Source: Xiphophorus maculatus (lineage: Eukaryota > Chordata > Actinopteri > Cyprinodontiformes > Poeciliidae). From it: a stretch of 64,000 nt of DNA. Below the pieces are notes generated by a model. The model did not search any database, was not told where the DNA came from, and saw nothing but the letters and a program-made list of their open reading frames with translations. Position 1 is the stretch's first letter, and each line of letters opens with the position of its first letter. Below are positions 9,067-20,652 of this stretch, in pieces. A program made the translations under genes and the position numbers. The stretch is taken from contig NC_036444.1 of NCBI RefSeq assembly GCF_002775205.1, positions 1,209,501 to 1,273,500 of the forward strand, in the 5' to 3' direction.

Positions 9067-12000
9067 GTAGGACAGTAACATCTTGATGAGCGTCACATGA
9101 TCAGCAGGTGAAAGGTCACCGCACACTGCTGCCTCTGTTCGCTTCACACTTCACCGTTTGTCTGCAAAGGTGAAAGGTCAGGCTGACCAAAAAACGACAG
9201 AAAGGGTTTTGAGTTGCAGAGATCTAGTTCATCTCAGAGTGAAGACGGGAAATCAGAATCAGGACGAAAAATTCATAAAAGAATTACATTTATTATTTCT
9301 TATTTTATTGGAAATATTGCTATTTGTTTCTTACAAACCTTAGAAACCTGTTCATTACCTTTGCCACATATTTTCAGTTGTCTGGACTTTGACTAGGCCG
9401 TTGTAACACAGTAATAGAGTTTGATCTGAACCATATTTTGGCTGATTTTCTTGCTGGAGGCTGAACTTCCTCTCCAGTCTCAGCTCTTCTGCAGGTTTTC
9501 TGCAAAATTCATCTATCTTGAATGTCCCGCAGCATGATGCTGCCTGCAGCATGATGCTGTTGCTGCATGCAGCAAGATGCTGCTGCTGCACGCAGTGCGA
9601 TGCTGCCCACAGCATCATGCTGCCACCATGATTCACCATGGGAATGATGCTGTTAGTTTTCTGACACAAATAGAGATTTAGATGCACAAAAAAACTTTGT
9701 AACTTTTCATCAACATAAAGCAGGTTGATTTAACTAAATAATTCCTTAAAATTGATTAAAAAGTATAAGTTAGATTATTAATGTAGTTAAACAGAAATGC
9801 CTGAAGACATTTCAAAGTCAGTGGTCTTAGAGAATCTTTTTCCATGTTTTCTGTTTTTCCTCCTGATTTCTGCAGTTTATGATCAACAGCTTCTCTCTTT
9901 AAACTGCATTTAGAATCAGATCTGTATTTTACAAACTAGCACTAGAATAGCTTGAGTTAGTCCACTTTGACGTATACCTATTTCGGCTTCGATAGTCCAA
10001 CTGGCCTGAAGGATTTTATCTAGCAGGTGCTTTTGTTCAGTAAATAGGGCCATTACCTTATCAGTACCCTGGTAACGGCCTCAACGCATCTCACAGTTGC
10101 ACAATAGACTTAGACTTCGACTTCGACTTAGACTGACTTTGTTGTCATTTTCAACAGTATAAAATATGAATATAAATCTAAATATAAAATATAAAGTGCA
10201 GGACTGACCTTGGTCACCCCCCGCAAGATTATGACTGAAATAAATGCCATTAGTTCTTGTGAACTAAATAGGTGAAGCAGTCACCTATTTATCCTCCACA
10301 GCACAAAAGGCTGCATGCAAATTTGCATGTGCAAAGTCTCCCAGATTTCTTTTGCTTACACTTTTTGCCTGATTTTTTTGAGGTGGATCAACACAATTAA
10401 TTTGGTTAGTTTATTTCTAAACTGTCATTTTAAACCCTCTTAGCTTTATTTCAAAGAGAAACATTACTAATTTCTTTTAGAAAAACCTTTGCATATTTTT
10501 TGAAACAGATTCTATGTTTTGCAAACTCTATGTACATTTGGCAAAATGACCTGGATAATGCAGCACAACATCATGGATCAGCTGCAAAAGGTCACATCTC
10601 TCCAAAAACACTTCATGTATGCTTCAAAACTAAACTGAAGAGCACTACCTACAGGAGACCTGATCTCCTGCTGGTATCATAGATACCCACCCCCAACATG
10701 GACTATTCACACTCCTACCTTCTGGCCTGACGGTCAACGACCACATTTACAATTGAAGAAGGGATGCTAATTTGAGCCATCAGAGTCGTCAGGGTGGACT
10801 CCGGCCTTTTGGCCCTGTTGAGCCGATATGGGAAGGACTCGAAAACTGAGCTATCCTAGTGCTAGGTGACTTCTGAGTTATTTTATTTCTGTTTTTCTAA
10901 TAATAATTTACTAAAAATAAGAACAATGTGAGTTTCTATTTGAGTTTTGATGAGTTCAGTGTGTCAGGCTGGAAAAAGCTGCAAGTTTTTGAGTTTCCGT
11001 GTGAGTAGCTGAAGAGCAGTGTGTGCGCGTGTGTGTGTGTGCGTGTGTGTGTGTGTGCATGTGTGTGTGTGTGTGTGTGCGTGTGTGTGTGTGTGCATGC
11101 GTGTGTGTGTGTGTGTGTGCCCTGCTTGTTAGCTCGGCTCAGTCTGGCTGATTGATCATCTCTAATAAGCGCTCACTGTAGCGTGCCGCCTTCTCTCTCT
11201 GTCTTTCTTCTCCTCTTTTCAACTTTTTATTCCTCAATGTTCTCACTTTCTGACTGGTTTCTGCCCTCGCTGGCCTAGAAAACTGAAAATTTGCCCCTTT
11301 GCTCTCTTTTCTGCCCCCACCCTTGGTTTTCTGCTCTCAGCTCTCCATCTGTCCTGCTGCTTTCAGAACGGACCGGTCCTCATTAAATCATTAGTGCAGC
11401 TAGCGTTTTCTTTATGTTATAATCTATAAATGAGGAAAGTGTCAGTAACTCTAACTCTGAAAAGAAAGAGACAGAAAACTGTAGCAGAAAATTTATTAGG
11501 TAACAAAATAAAAGCATTTGTTGCATTTATTTTATTGAGATTATCAGGCAGAAAAGCAGAAATGTGAGTTTTATAAATCAGTATTTCTGTTATGTTTTTG
11601 TCTCTAGTTTGACCCAGTCAGAAGCAGAACAGTGAAGTGAAGATGATTTCAGTCATGAAAAATAAAATGAGTAGCATGAGAGTAACAAACTAAAATCTGG
11701 AGCTCTGAGAATCCAGAGACTAAAAGTTGCTCCCGGTTTCATTTCTGGAAAAATCTTATATTTTTCTCCAAATGTTCAGATTGTTCACAAAGAATCTCAG
11801 AGCTGCTAATGAGACAAAATGTTGAGCAGATGACCTTTAGTGACCCTTAGAGAATCTGAGGCAGGAAAATGGCGGACAGGCCGACAGGAAGGAGAAACAT
11901 TCTCCATAACATGAAGCCCTGCCAGCAGCAGGTTCTGCTCCGACTGCCTGCTTTTCCTTTATTTCATGCTGGTTGTTTATCCGGATAAGAAAAGTTTATG

Positions 12001-15000
12001 CAGGCAGCCAATCACAGCTGAGCGTCTGCATTAATATCAAACAGATGACAGTAACACGACCAGCAATCTGTCCTGGTTTTATATAAAAATCTGACCAAAG
12101 TGGAGATTTGAGAAAATTCCGTGTTTATGTTTGCATGTATTTAGCGGAAAACTAAGATTTATGGTCAAAGACGAATAACAGGCCAATAAATCCACCAACT
12201 TGCTTTGACTTGATTCTAATCATCATCGTCTTGAGTTTTATTAACTTTATTTTCTAATACAGTATTTAACTTAATTACCTCTCCCTACAAATGAACCTGC
12301 GGCGCCATGATGGCAGACATCATCCATCATGATGTCTGCAACAGGATACACAACACAATCCTGATGTGTATCACAACACCGCCCCCTATGGGCTTGGCAT
12401 GATTAAAACGACCTGCGGGTTCATCTGGATGAAAGCTTTCCTGAAACCAGTCAGGAGTGTGTGATATTTTTTAAACTTTGTGGGCAGGTGAAGAAAATGA
12501 CCAGGTAGCAGGTGAACTAATCAGAGGCAAAAATCACAAAAAGCCCTGAAACTAAGGGAAAAGTCACTGATCCAAGAGAAAGAAATCCAAATGTACGAAG
12601 AATAAAATACAAAATAAGACACTAAACACAAAAGAATGAGCTAATAAAACTAAAACCGTAATGGCTACAAATAACTGAATATGTTGAGACTGTTTCTAAC
12701 ATTAATAAATATAAAAATATTTTAAAAAAGAAGACAAAAGAAAAGCACCACCACACATTTCAGGATTATTTAAAGACACTACAGAGACATTAGTCTCAAG
12801 AACAGAGAGCGTGCAAATTAAAGCCCAGTCCAGAAAACTGAAGATAAAGTTTAGTTGTTTTTTTAATTTAACATCAGACCAACCTGCGGCCTGATGTTAA
12901 ACCTCCTGCAGGCGTAGCGCCACCTGGCTGAGGGACCTGCTGCCAGCGTCGTGGGTTTTCCTGAGCATTCTGACTCCACCTGGTATGAAGACAGAGGGCC
13001 TGCAGACAGAAACAGAAACAGTTGTGCCTCCCTGTCTTTGTCTGACCATCTGTGAATCTTTAGCCTTGGGCTAAAAACACGGAGCAGAGAGAACTGCTGG
13101 CACCAACAAAGCATCCTGACTCTAACAAATAAATCCTGAATGAGACTTTCCAGGAATCCAGCCTCACTCTGATCTGACTGATAAAACCTGCAGATGAATG
13201 GAAACAGACAGATGCTTCAAAGCATGTTTAAAAGTTCCTGATATTTCTAAATATTTTCTCAATCAGGCTTCACAGATTTTTATATTCAAGGAAACCATCT
13301 GGCCTGCAGCTTGACAGAGAACTGAGTTATGATGGATGCAGAAGTTGGAGACGTTCCATATAAACTCTCTAAACTTTCTGATTGTTGTCCATAAAGTGGT
13401 ACATGATTGGTTACAGTCCAGTAATAAACTGGAAACATTTAAAAGACTGCAGTTTGTCTGTTTGGAAGTAAAAACGTACAAGAGATGACTGTAGACTGTT
13501 GAACTGTTCTCTGCTTTTAGCAAATTAATCAGACTGATAATCTGGATTTTCTCCTTCTGGATATTTGAAACAAAAGAAAACAGGATTCAGTTCTGTAGTT
13601 TTGGTCGTGGCTGCAGTGGGCGGAGCCAACTAAAACATGAACTGCACTAAACCGAAGGCAGCACTAATGATAAATATTAGCATAATAAACAACAGTGGTT
13701 CACTGACATTTAGCAGAAGCTAACGGCTCTGTGCCACTAATTCTCTAAAATAACAAAAGCTAAATAATAAAAACATAAAAGTTCTGGATCACTAAGGTCA
13801 AATTTCTCCATTTGAAACAAAACAGCCTTATTTGTTCATTTTCAAACTTTTTTGATGAAAGTAGTTTTTCATATCCGTCCAGAATATTCTTATATAGCAA
13901 ACCCTGGACTGTCTGCCTGTCCACATTTTTAACGACTGTTTTATTTAAACTGTGTGTTTTTTTGATCTATCAGTATTTTTGACCCGTTTATCGTAACTCC
14001 TTTCTGTTCGGTTTTACTGCTGACTTTAGCTCTCTGGAAATCTGGTTTCTCTGTAACTGGATGCAAAGGAGCAGAAATTTAAAGCTGCACTTTTCCTTCT
14101 TTAGTGCGAGAAAATCTTTATCTTCTGGTTTAATTTGATTGACTCCGTACTAAACCTTTTTGTTCTTCATTGTTTTTATCCGTTGCTTTTTCAGTTTGAT
14201 TTATTGTAGGGTGTATTGTGAGATGAATGAATGAATGAATGAATGAATGAATGAATGAATGAATGAATGAATGAATGAATGAATGAATGAATGCAGAAGG
14301 ATTCCTGCTCTTCCACAAAGGAAGCAGAGACTCTTATCTGTCTGAGATCTCGAGTTGGAATCACAAACGATGTGGAGCCAGTCGGGCTCGGAGGAAAGAG
14401 AAAATGACCTGCGGAGATCAAATGTTACAGCAAACATTATGCTGCTGCTTTTAAGAGAGGATAAAAGAAGCTGCAGACGATGAGGGACATGAAAACTGAA
14501 CAGTCCTGCTGGCAGGGGACGATGAGAGGGCAAGCCAGCAGAACGGAGGGAAAGTAAACACTGAAACATCAGAGAGACGGGAGCCGGATTGTGTGATAAA
14601 GCTCCGGATTAAAGCATGGTGGCCCATCTGGCATCCGGCGGCAGGAAAGCCCAGGGAGACACAGGACAGGAATCTTCACAGAGACGTTTAGGTTGGAGGA
14701 CGGATAGCAAACATGTTTAAAGAATGATGATGTTTCCACAAATCAGATGTTGGATGTGCTGCATGTTGGCAAATAAACACAAACTCCCATAAACAGGAAG
14801 GAAACACTTGAGCTTCAGGAAGAAACGGAGAACTGATCGGATGTGAGACAAGCAGAGAGGTCAGAGGTCGTTAAGTTATTAAGCAGTTAGAGCAGATTTT
14901 ACAGAACTCACTCATTCATCAAACCGTGGTGGTTTCCCAGGGCTTGAAACTGTCAGTGGAGGCTAATTATCAGATACTAACAGATGGTTAGAAGTTATTT

Positions 15001-18000
15001 TAATGTTTTAATTGTTAGTCAAGGAAAACAAACCAAATGTAGCTTATTGATGCTACAGCAGGCAAATGAAATATTAAATAAATCTGATTAAACGTCTAAT
15101 AGTTAAAAACTGTTTATTTGGTCTTTAGTGTAGAAGAAGCAGAACGCCTTCCTGCGATCCGGATCTTACTGAGACTCCTTCTGGGTTCTGGACCGCCGTT
15201 TCTTCACTTCCTGTCTGATGAAACATTTATTTCGACCAGAGACGTTCCTGTTAGCTTCTCTTAAAATCTGAGGTCACTCAGTGTCAGCCGCTGATGGAGA
15301 CCTGGCTCAGGAAATTTTTCATTTTTAAAAGTGTCACAGTGTGATACAGGAATAATTCAATAAATATGGAATTAATTATAAGGTTAGCCGGTGGGCGGGG
15401 CTAACGTAGATCCTAGCTAACACCAGCTAACGTTCTCTGGTAAATTTATTAGAGATATTTCAGACCAAAATAAAGATTTAGAGACTGGAGTTCCTCACCC
15501 AGTTTGTGAAAAATAAATTAGAACAATTTAAAGAAAAAGAAGCAACCGCAGGTCATAAGTTATTTATTTATTGTAATCTGGCATGTTTTTCCCTCCATAT
15601 TTAGAAGGTTGTTAAATTAATAAAACCAAACAATGTGATCACAATAATATATCTAATAAAATCCAGATATTTAATAAAGATACTTATAATTCTGTATTTA
15701 TTCCCAGCTAAAAAAAAAGTCACATTTTAAAAATATTTCATAAGTTATTTATTTGTTGTAATTTGGCCCATTTCTCTCTCCATAGATAGAAGATTATTAA
15801 ATTATTAAAAAGACAAACCAATGTGATATCATTTTATCAATTTGTTACATTCTGGATTCATGTTAATGTGCATTTAAAGACAAAACTACATTTTTTTTTA
15901 AAAAGTCTAAATAAACAGGACTCTGTCTGTCGACCCCGCGGCAGAAGGTCATGACCCCCAGCAGAAGGTCATGACCCCCATGTTGAAGACCTCTGAGGGG
16001 TTTTCCTTCAGAACCGAACGCTTCCTGGTTCAGAAACTTCAGAACTTCGTTCCCAAACGATTTCAGCTGTTGTTCGACTTCGTTCAGCATTTCTCGCCTC
16101 ATGAGTTTGTTGCATAACAGTATGTTTAGTTTCTTACAGCTTGCAGTGGTTCGGGGTTCTGGGATAAACTTTTACCAGCTGTGACTCGGCCACACATGGC
16201 TGTGCAGAGGAACCTGAACCTCCTGAAAGGCGCCGGCCCGCTGAGCTGTCAGCTGCCAGGCTGAACCGGAGCTGAACCCACGTTAGAGTCCGTGATGCCG
16301 CCGTCGGCGCCAAACCTTTTCATTTCTCTTCGCGGTTTCTCTGGGATGGCAGTTAGTTATCCTGCCTAATAAACGACACACTTTAACGATGGTCTGCAGC
16401 CCACAGACTAATTACATAATTACATAAAAAACTAGGATTTCTCTGAGCGAGTTTTTAAGGACTCTCAGTGTCAAAACAAAGGAGGAAAATGATTTTTAAT
16501 GATTGTTCACATATTTTTAAACAATTTTCCCACCTTACAGCCAAAACCTTCAATTTATTTTTCTGGGATTTTATACCTGAAAAGTGTGGTGTGCATTTGT
16601 ATTCATCCCCTTTTTTATTGTTTCTCTATCAGCTAAAGTTTCCACCTGTTTCCGATTTTTTTAAAACAGCTTCAGCTCAGTTTGGGTGAATGGACAACAT
16701 CTGCAAACATCAGTTTTAAGCTCTGCTACAGATTCTCAAAAAGATCTAGGTCTGGACTTTGACTAGACCGTTCTTAAATATAAATATGCATTGGTCTAAA
16801 CTAGCAGGTTTTAGCTTCTCATAAACTGACCGGTTTTCTTGTTCCTGCTGTAGAAAAATCAATCACACAGCATCATAGAAGCATGAAACGTATATTAACA
16901 GATTGATTACATTCCTTTATTTAATCAGGTAAACCCCGTTGAGATCTAGATCTCATTTTCAAGAGGGACCTGAATTATTACTGATTATCTGTTATGCATT
17001 AATTTCCTCACCATAATCAGTGGAGGCTGACCTGATAGCAACACATTTCTTCTGTTTTAAAGCAGCCACAGTTTCTGAGGTGAATATTTTCAGCAGTAAG
17101 AGGCTTGACTCCCTCTAATCCAACGCCTCGTGCTTGGTGCTGCAGTACAAGTCATCGTCTATTGTTCTGGATTTAACACACATCAATTTTATTACAGCAA
17201 ACCCTGACTTCACTTTTTCTCATGTATTTTTTTCAGAAAGTGTCTTTAAATTCATGGAAAAATCTGCAGCATTTTCAAATTTCCATTTTTTCCCCGTTCC
17301 ATCTTTTCTCCTGTTGCTAAAACAAAAAGAGTAAAAGTTGAAAGTGTTCCTGGTTCCTCACTGGTCTGGTTTAAACTTTATTTCACATTTACAGCCACAA
17401 ACCTCCAAATGTGCTAAAGTGAGTCTTTGCTTTGGTCCAGGTGTGTAAACAAGTTTACTTTATTTCTCCGCTGCCTTTTGCTGCCCTCTTGTGGTGTAAA
17501 GATAAAATGACCAGAGGTCTGAACTGTGGAGCTTTTTATATTTAAATAAAAAATAAAGGAGTTTTGTTTTGTATTCGTCCTCTGTACTCAAAAGTTTTAT
17601 GTTTAATCTTTATTTTGAAACTTAAAAATAGAAATAAATTGTTGGTTTTAGAAAAATAGTTTTTTTTGTTAAACTTTTGTGGTTCTGAATTTGTTTCAGT
17701 AGATGGACCGAGAGTCCAAATGGTTGTTTGGGTTGTAAATGTTGCAGATCAGGGACAGTCCGATCCTGTTTGGGTGAACAACCGCACTGCCCCTCCTCCA
17801 CCTGCTCCCTGCCCCACCACCAGGGGGCGCTGACATGCTTCATTCGCCATACCACATCCTCTAAATTAATTTTAATATTTACTTTGAAACAAGTGAAAGA
17901 AACTAGAATAAAAGTATAAACACCCACAGACACAAACATATTATATTATGAAGCTAAAACGGTATTTTTATGTTTAACTTTTTTGGGGTTTCCTTCATGT

Positions 18001-20591
18001 TGTTTTCCCTGATCACAAACAAACCTGCAGCGCTGCCTGCATGTTTGAGAAATCCTTTAATCTCCATGGCAACCATTCAGCTGTGTAAAAACTCCTGGGT
18101 GGACCAAGGCCTGCCTTCGAGACGCAGCTCCTCCCCCACTCAGCTCCTTCAGACTAGCCAGCAGCAATTAGCAAACAGCTGCTGAGCTCATTATAGGAGC
18201 TGCTGCTCAGAGCAACGCTGGTAAAAACGTTAAAGGGTTAAAGAGGAGCCATGTTGGGATGACTTCCTGGAGGCGGAGCTTTCAGAAAGAGCAGGAGTTT
18301 CTTAAAGAGACAGAGGCCCAATTTCAAGGCCGTAAATCATGAAGTCAAATTTCTCTTGTCATATTTGATATATATTACATGTTTTAACTGAAGGTAAAAT
18401 AGTTACTTAATTATGCTGTAAAATGGTGCATAAAACTGCCTCTTTAAAAATATCCACTGCAAATACAAAAACTATAAAATCTAAAAATAACGCAATTACA
18501 ATAATTTATTTCTAAATTTAACCAATAGTCAAATATTTATGAAAAGTATACTACCGTTGTGGTGCTGATGTTTTTAAGTGGGCTGTACTGGTACTGAGTT
18601 ATCAAATAAATTTGTATTTCAGTACATTTATGTTTTAAAAAATAATGGTTTGAGTCAGTTCAGCAGTTTTTCTGTATCAGATTGGTAGCGATTACTAAAC
18701 TCAGATATCGGTATCAGAAGTGAAAATCGGTGCCGCCCATCAGAAACCGCTACTTCCTCTGACCTAGGGAGGTCAAACCCCGGGGTCAGGGGTCATCATC
18801 AAAGACACACACAGCTTCTCAGTCTGTCTGTCTTTCAGGACTACGAGTACCCGAACCACCCGCAGTCCGCGCAGCACCAGAAGAACGACCGGTGCCCGCC
18901 GCCGCCCCAGATGCTGCCGGAGCGGGCCTGCGACGTTCCCGGCTGCCGCTCCGACTCCGAATGCGAGCGCCACAAACGCTGCTGCTACAACGGCTGCATC
19001 TACGCCTGCCTGGACTCCGTCCAGCCCCCACCGGGTCAGCATCCTGCAGCTTTCAGCCGGTTCTGATTCACAGTGGCGGGTGATAATCAGCTGTTTGTTT
19101 TGAGCAGTTCTGGACTGGCTGGTTCAGCCCAAACCTCGATGGCTGGGAGGAAACGGCTGGCTGCTGGACGGACCGGAGGAGGTTCTGCAAGGTGGGTCCA
19201 AACAGGAACCCCGCTAACCGCAGTGAAAGCTGGAAAACTGCGCAATAAAATGAAATGTTCTCCTTTTCTCAACCTAAACTAACACGCCGTCATGTATTTC
19301 AGCTAATAATTTAACTAACAATGTCTTTGCTTTGAGTGAATATATCTGTGGGTCTCATTCACCAGATCTGATTCATTTTTTAAATCACTCTGCATGTATT
19401 CTCAAGTAAAAGCTTGTTTTGTGCGTCTGTCCGCCAGCGGAAGCCTGCAGCACCACGGAGGACGGAGACGAGCCTCTTCACTGCCCCACAGGCTACGAGT
19501 GCCACATCATCAACCCCGGGAACCCCGCCGCTGGCGTCCCAAACCGGGGCCAGTGCATCAAGCAACGCGCCAACTCCGGTACGACTTTACTGCCCCCTGC
19601 TGGCTGGACGGTCGAACTGGACCGTCCAGCCAGCAGGGGGCAGTAACAGATAACGATATATCGACAAAATAAGCAACATTTTCAACTCAAAAACCAGTTT
19701 CAGGAAGCCCTGATCATTCATGGAGCTTCTTTAGAAATGGACTGTGGATTCTGACATTAGCATTAAATGCTACATATTTAGCATTGAGATGCTATTTTAG
19801 GCTTGAAGCTTCACTGATAGGCTAACTGCTTTTAGCACAACTTGAACACAACGACGGTCTTTTCCAGTCAGATCATTTAGGAGCAGAAATCAAACCGCGG
19901 TCCTTCCAGAGAAGCTGCTTCGTTGTCCATCGCTGTTGTGAACGAGTGAATACAAAGGTTCCGGCCAGAATGTATGAAAAAAATAAAATAAAATGTGTTA
20001 AAGTTCTTAATGTGTTAAAATCTATGTAATTAATTAATCAAAATAAATCCGCTAAATCCTGGCCCTACTTACCAGCCGTTTCTTCTTCACTGATAATAAA
20101 CATCATAATTTAAAATGAACATTTCAAAGTAAAAGCATACAAATAAAATCAGATAAAAAGCACATTATGCTTGGTGTTGTGGAGCAGAAAGTTGTTGTTT
20201 CTTCTTTTAAATGCATCCAAACTGGAACAACATGGAAAACAAACAACAAGATGAGCTGATGATTGGTTTCCAAAACTGCTGGGAGAAATTTTAAATTCTT
20301 GTTTTGAAGGAAATAACCCCAATATTTCTAATTCTAGTCCAGTACAGGTCATGAATAGAAGACATTTAATACGAGGTTTTGCTTTTGCTTTTTGCCTGCA
20401 GATGGACGAGGTTTGAGGCACAAATACTTTAAGGACTTCAAGGACTACTTGGGTGAGACGACTTAGAGAATTGGAACAAATTCAAGCCGAGAAATGAAGC
20501 CGACCTGCAGCTGAATGTTGTTTTTCTGACAGGATCCAGTTCCAACAACGCAGTGGGCTACGACAAGCATAATCACAAGCATCTCGGATGA
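8977..20591 (+). CDS. wfdc1: wfdc1: WAP four-disulfide core domain protein 1 (6-exon gene)
   Basis: This encodes a secreted WAP-domain protein (known in mammals as ps20, an extracellular growth-modulating protein). The six exons are 8977-9066, 18839-19034, 19108-19191, 19438-19578, 20402-20452 and 20533-20591; together they give 621 bp, 206 residues. A hydrophobic signal peptide spans about residues 4-17, followed by RKKR at 22-25, a possible furin site. The WAP domain spans residues 49-87 with eight cysteines at 49, 61, 66, 72, 78, 79, 83 and 87. The family-specific segment VLDWLVQPKPRWLGGNGW begins at 96, followed by a second cysteine block (127, 139, 145, 163) and a basic, His-rich tail ending NHKHLG. 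Human WFDC1 is about 220 residues with the same order, so the gene looks complete. Every splice phase agrees. Intron 1 is 9.8 kb. Confidence 0.93.
9375..9665 (+). repeat. Fragment of a common teleost repeat
   Basis: CTGGACTTTGACTAGGCCGT, then TTCTTGCTGGAGGCTGAACT, and finally CATGATGCTGCCACCATG follow the order of a repeat family I recognise from many fish genomes. A GCAGCATGATGCTG motif has been locally amplified here. Confidence 0.6.
9936..10865. mobile_element. Candidate DNA transposon with terminal inverted repeats
   Basis: The left end reads CTAGCACTAGAATAGCTTGA. The reverse complement of the right end reads CTAGCACTAGGATAGCTCAG, so 17 of the first 20 bases agree. Further in, both sides show GAGTxxxTCC and a TATxTCGGCT block. 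The 930 bp between has no transposase frame, so the element would be non-autonomous. A separate repeat fragment (10105-10200) lies inside it. I do not recognise the family. Confidence 0.5.
10105..10200 (+). repeat. GACTTAGACT repeat fragment, copy 1
   Basis: GACTTAGACTGACTTTGTTG is followed by TCATTTT and CAGTATAAAATATGAATATA. The same order recurs at 23946-24112. Confidence 0.6.
11020..11120 (+). repeat. (GT)n microsatellite
   Basis: Long GT dinucleotide array with GC and CATG interruptions. Confidence 0.95.
12313..12339. repeat. 11 bp perfect hairpin
   Basis: GCAGACATCAT (12313-12323) faces ATGATGTCTGC (12329-12339) across a 5 nt loop. The motif ATGAACC stands at the outer edge on each side in inverted orientation (near 12291 and 12419), so this may be the centre of a small MITE. 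Confidence 0.7.
12867..12901. repeat. 11 bp perfect hairpin
   Basis: TTTAACATCAG (12867-12877) and CTGATGTTAAA (12891-12901) are exact reverse complements across 13 nt. Confidence 0.75.
14222..14293 (+). repeat. (GAAT)n microsatellite
   Basis: About 17 uninterrupted tetranucleotide units. Read on the minus strand it gives spurious FIHSFIHS-type open frames. Confidence 0.95.
15556..15830 (+). repeat. Local direct duplication, about 120 bp units
   Basis: CATAAGTTATTTATTTATTG at 15556 and CATAAGTTATTTATTTGTTG at about 15740 each start a similar block (GTAATyTGGCxyrTTT, then TTAAATTA, then ACCAA and CAATGTGATxxxA). Confidence 0.6.
16470..16790 (+). repeat. Teleost repeat fragment
   Basis: CACCTTACAGCCAAAACCTT, then CTGAAAAGTGTGGTGTGCAT and TTGTATTCATCCCC, later CTGGACTTTGACTAGACCGT. 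This is the same family as 9375-9665, with more of its 5' part kept. Confidence 0.65.
16905..16982 (+). repeat. Teleost repeat fragment
   Basis: TTTATTTAATCAGGTAAACC, followed by GTTGAGATCTAGATCTC and AAGAGGGACCTG, matches a widespread fish repeat. Confidence 0.5.
17817..17830 (+). promoter_or_regulatory. CTCF-like motif
   Basis: CCACCAGGGGGCGC is an exact core CTCF consensus match in wfdc1 intron 1. Confidence 0.5.
18655..18740 (+). repeat. Teleost repeat fragment
   Basis: GATATCGGTATCAGAAGTGA followed by AAATCGGTGC is the tail of a common fish repeat. A relative is at 47995-48125. Confidence 0.5.
18839..19034 (+). CDS. wfdc1: wfdc1 exon 2 (WAP domain)
   Basis: Holds the whole WAP core with its eight cysteines. 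It starts after TCTTTCAG in phase 0 and ends in phase 1 before GTCAGC. It is markedly GC-rich compared with the surrounding intron. Confidence 0.92.
19108..19191 (+). CDS. wfdc1: wfdc1 exon 3
   Basis: Encodes the Trp-rich segment VLDWLVQPKPRWLGGNGW and then LLDGPEEVLQ, which is diagnostic for WFDC1. It enters after TGAGCAG with two bases completing Val and leaves in phase 1 before GTGGGT. Confidence 0.92.
19438..19578 (+). CDS. wfdc1: wfdc1 exon 4
   Basis: Encodes EACSTTEDGDEPLHCPTGYE and the segment through GQCIKQR with four cysteines. The acceptor is CCGCCAG. The donor GTACGA is followed only 8 nt later by a 60 nt perfect palindrome. Confidence 0.92.
19587..19646. repeat. Perfect 27 bp palindrome with two CTCF-like cores
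   Basis: The left arm 19587-19613 and right arm 19620-19646 are exact reverse complements across the loop GAACTG. The right arm contains CCAGCAGGGGGCAG, a CTCF core match, so the left arm carries the same core on the minus strand, giving a divergent pair. It lies just inside wfdc1 intron 4. As RNA it would form a very stable hairpin near the donor. Confidence 0.85.
19647..20401 (+). other. wfdc1: wfdc1 intron 4 remainder
   Basis: AT-rich with no recognisable feature beyond short runs. The acceptor is TTGCCTGCAG. Confidence 0.7.
20402..20452 (+). CDS. wfdc1: wfdc1 exon 5
   Basis: A 51 bp exon encoding GRGLRHKYFKDFKDYL; human WFDC1 has a related DGR-LRHK segment at this point. Phase 1 in, phase 1 out, donor GTGAGA. 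Confidence 0.85.
20533..20591 (+). CDS. wfdc1: wfdc1 exon 6 (C-terminus)
   Basis: Eighteen residues after the split codon, SSSNNAVGYDKHNHKHLG, then TGA at 20589-20591. The acceptor is CTGACAG. Confidence 0.85.
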
Positions 20592-20646
20592 AGACACGTT
20601 GGATTTTATCTTCTTACAGTCAGCATGAAAAAGCTTAGGACCAGGA

Positions 20647-20652
20647 AATAAA
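20647..20652 (+). terminator. wfdc1: wfdc1 poly(A) signal
   Basis: AATAAA 56 bp after the stop codon, which would give a short 3' UTR. Other hexamers follow downstream. Confidence 0.6.

Larger units (their letters stand above)
9067..18838 (+). other. wfdc1: wfdc1 intron 1
   Basis: A 9.8 kb intron with no recognised gene inside. It carries repeat fragments (9375-9665, 16470-16790, 16905-16982, 18655-18740), a 930 bp inverted-repeat element, (GT)n and (GAAT)n microsatellites, hairpins at 12.3 and 12.9 kb and a CTCF-like motif. The rest is AT-rich and unremarkable. Confidence 0.8.

Noticed and set aside
8428..9147. 239-codon open frame on the minus strand over the wfdc1 promoter and exon 1
   Set aside because: It is antisense to a real GC-rich exon, rich in Ser/Gly/Arg low complexity, and has no recognisable domain.
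14130..14569. Frames with repeated FIHSFIHS
   Set aside because: They are translations of the (GAAT)n microsatellite on the minus strand.
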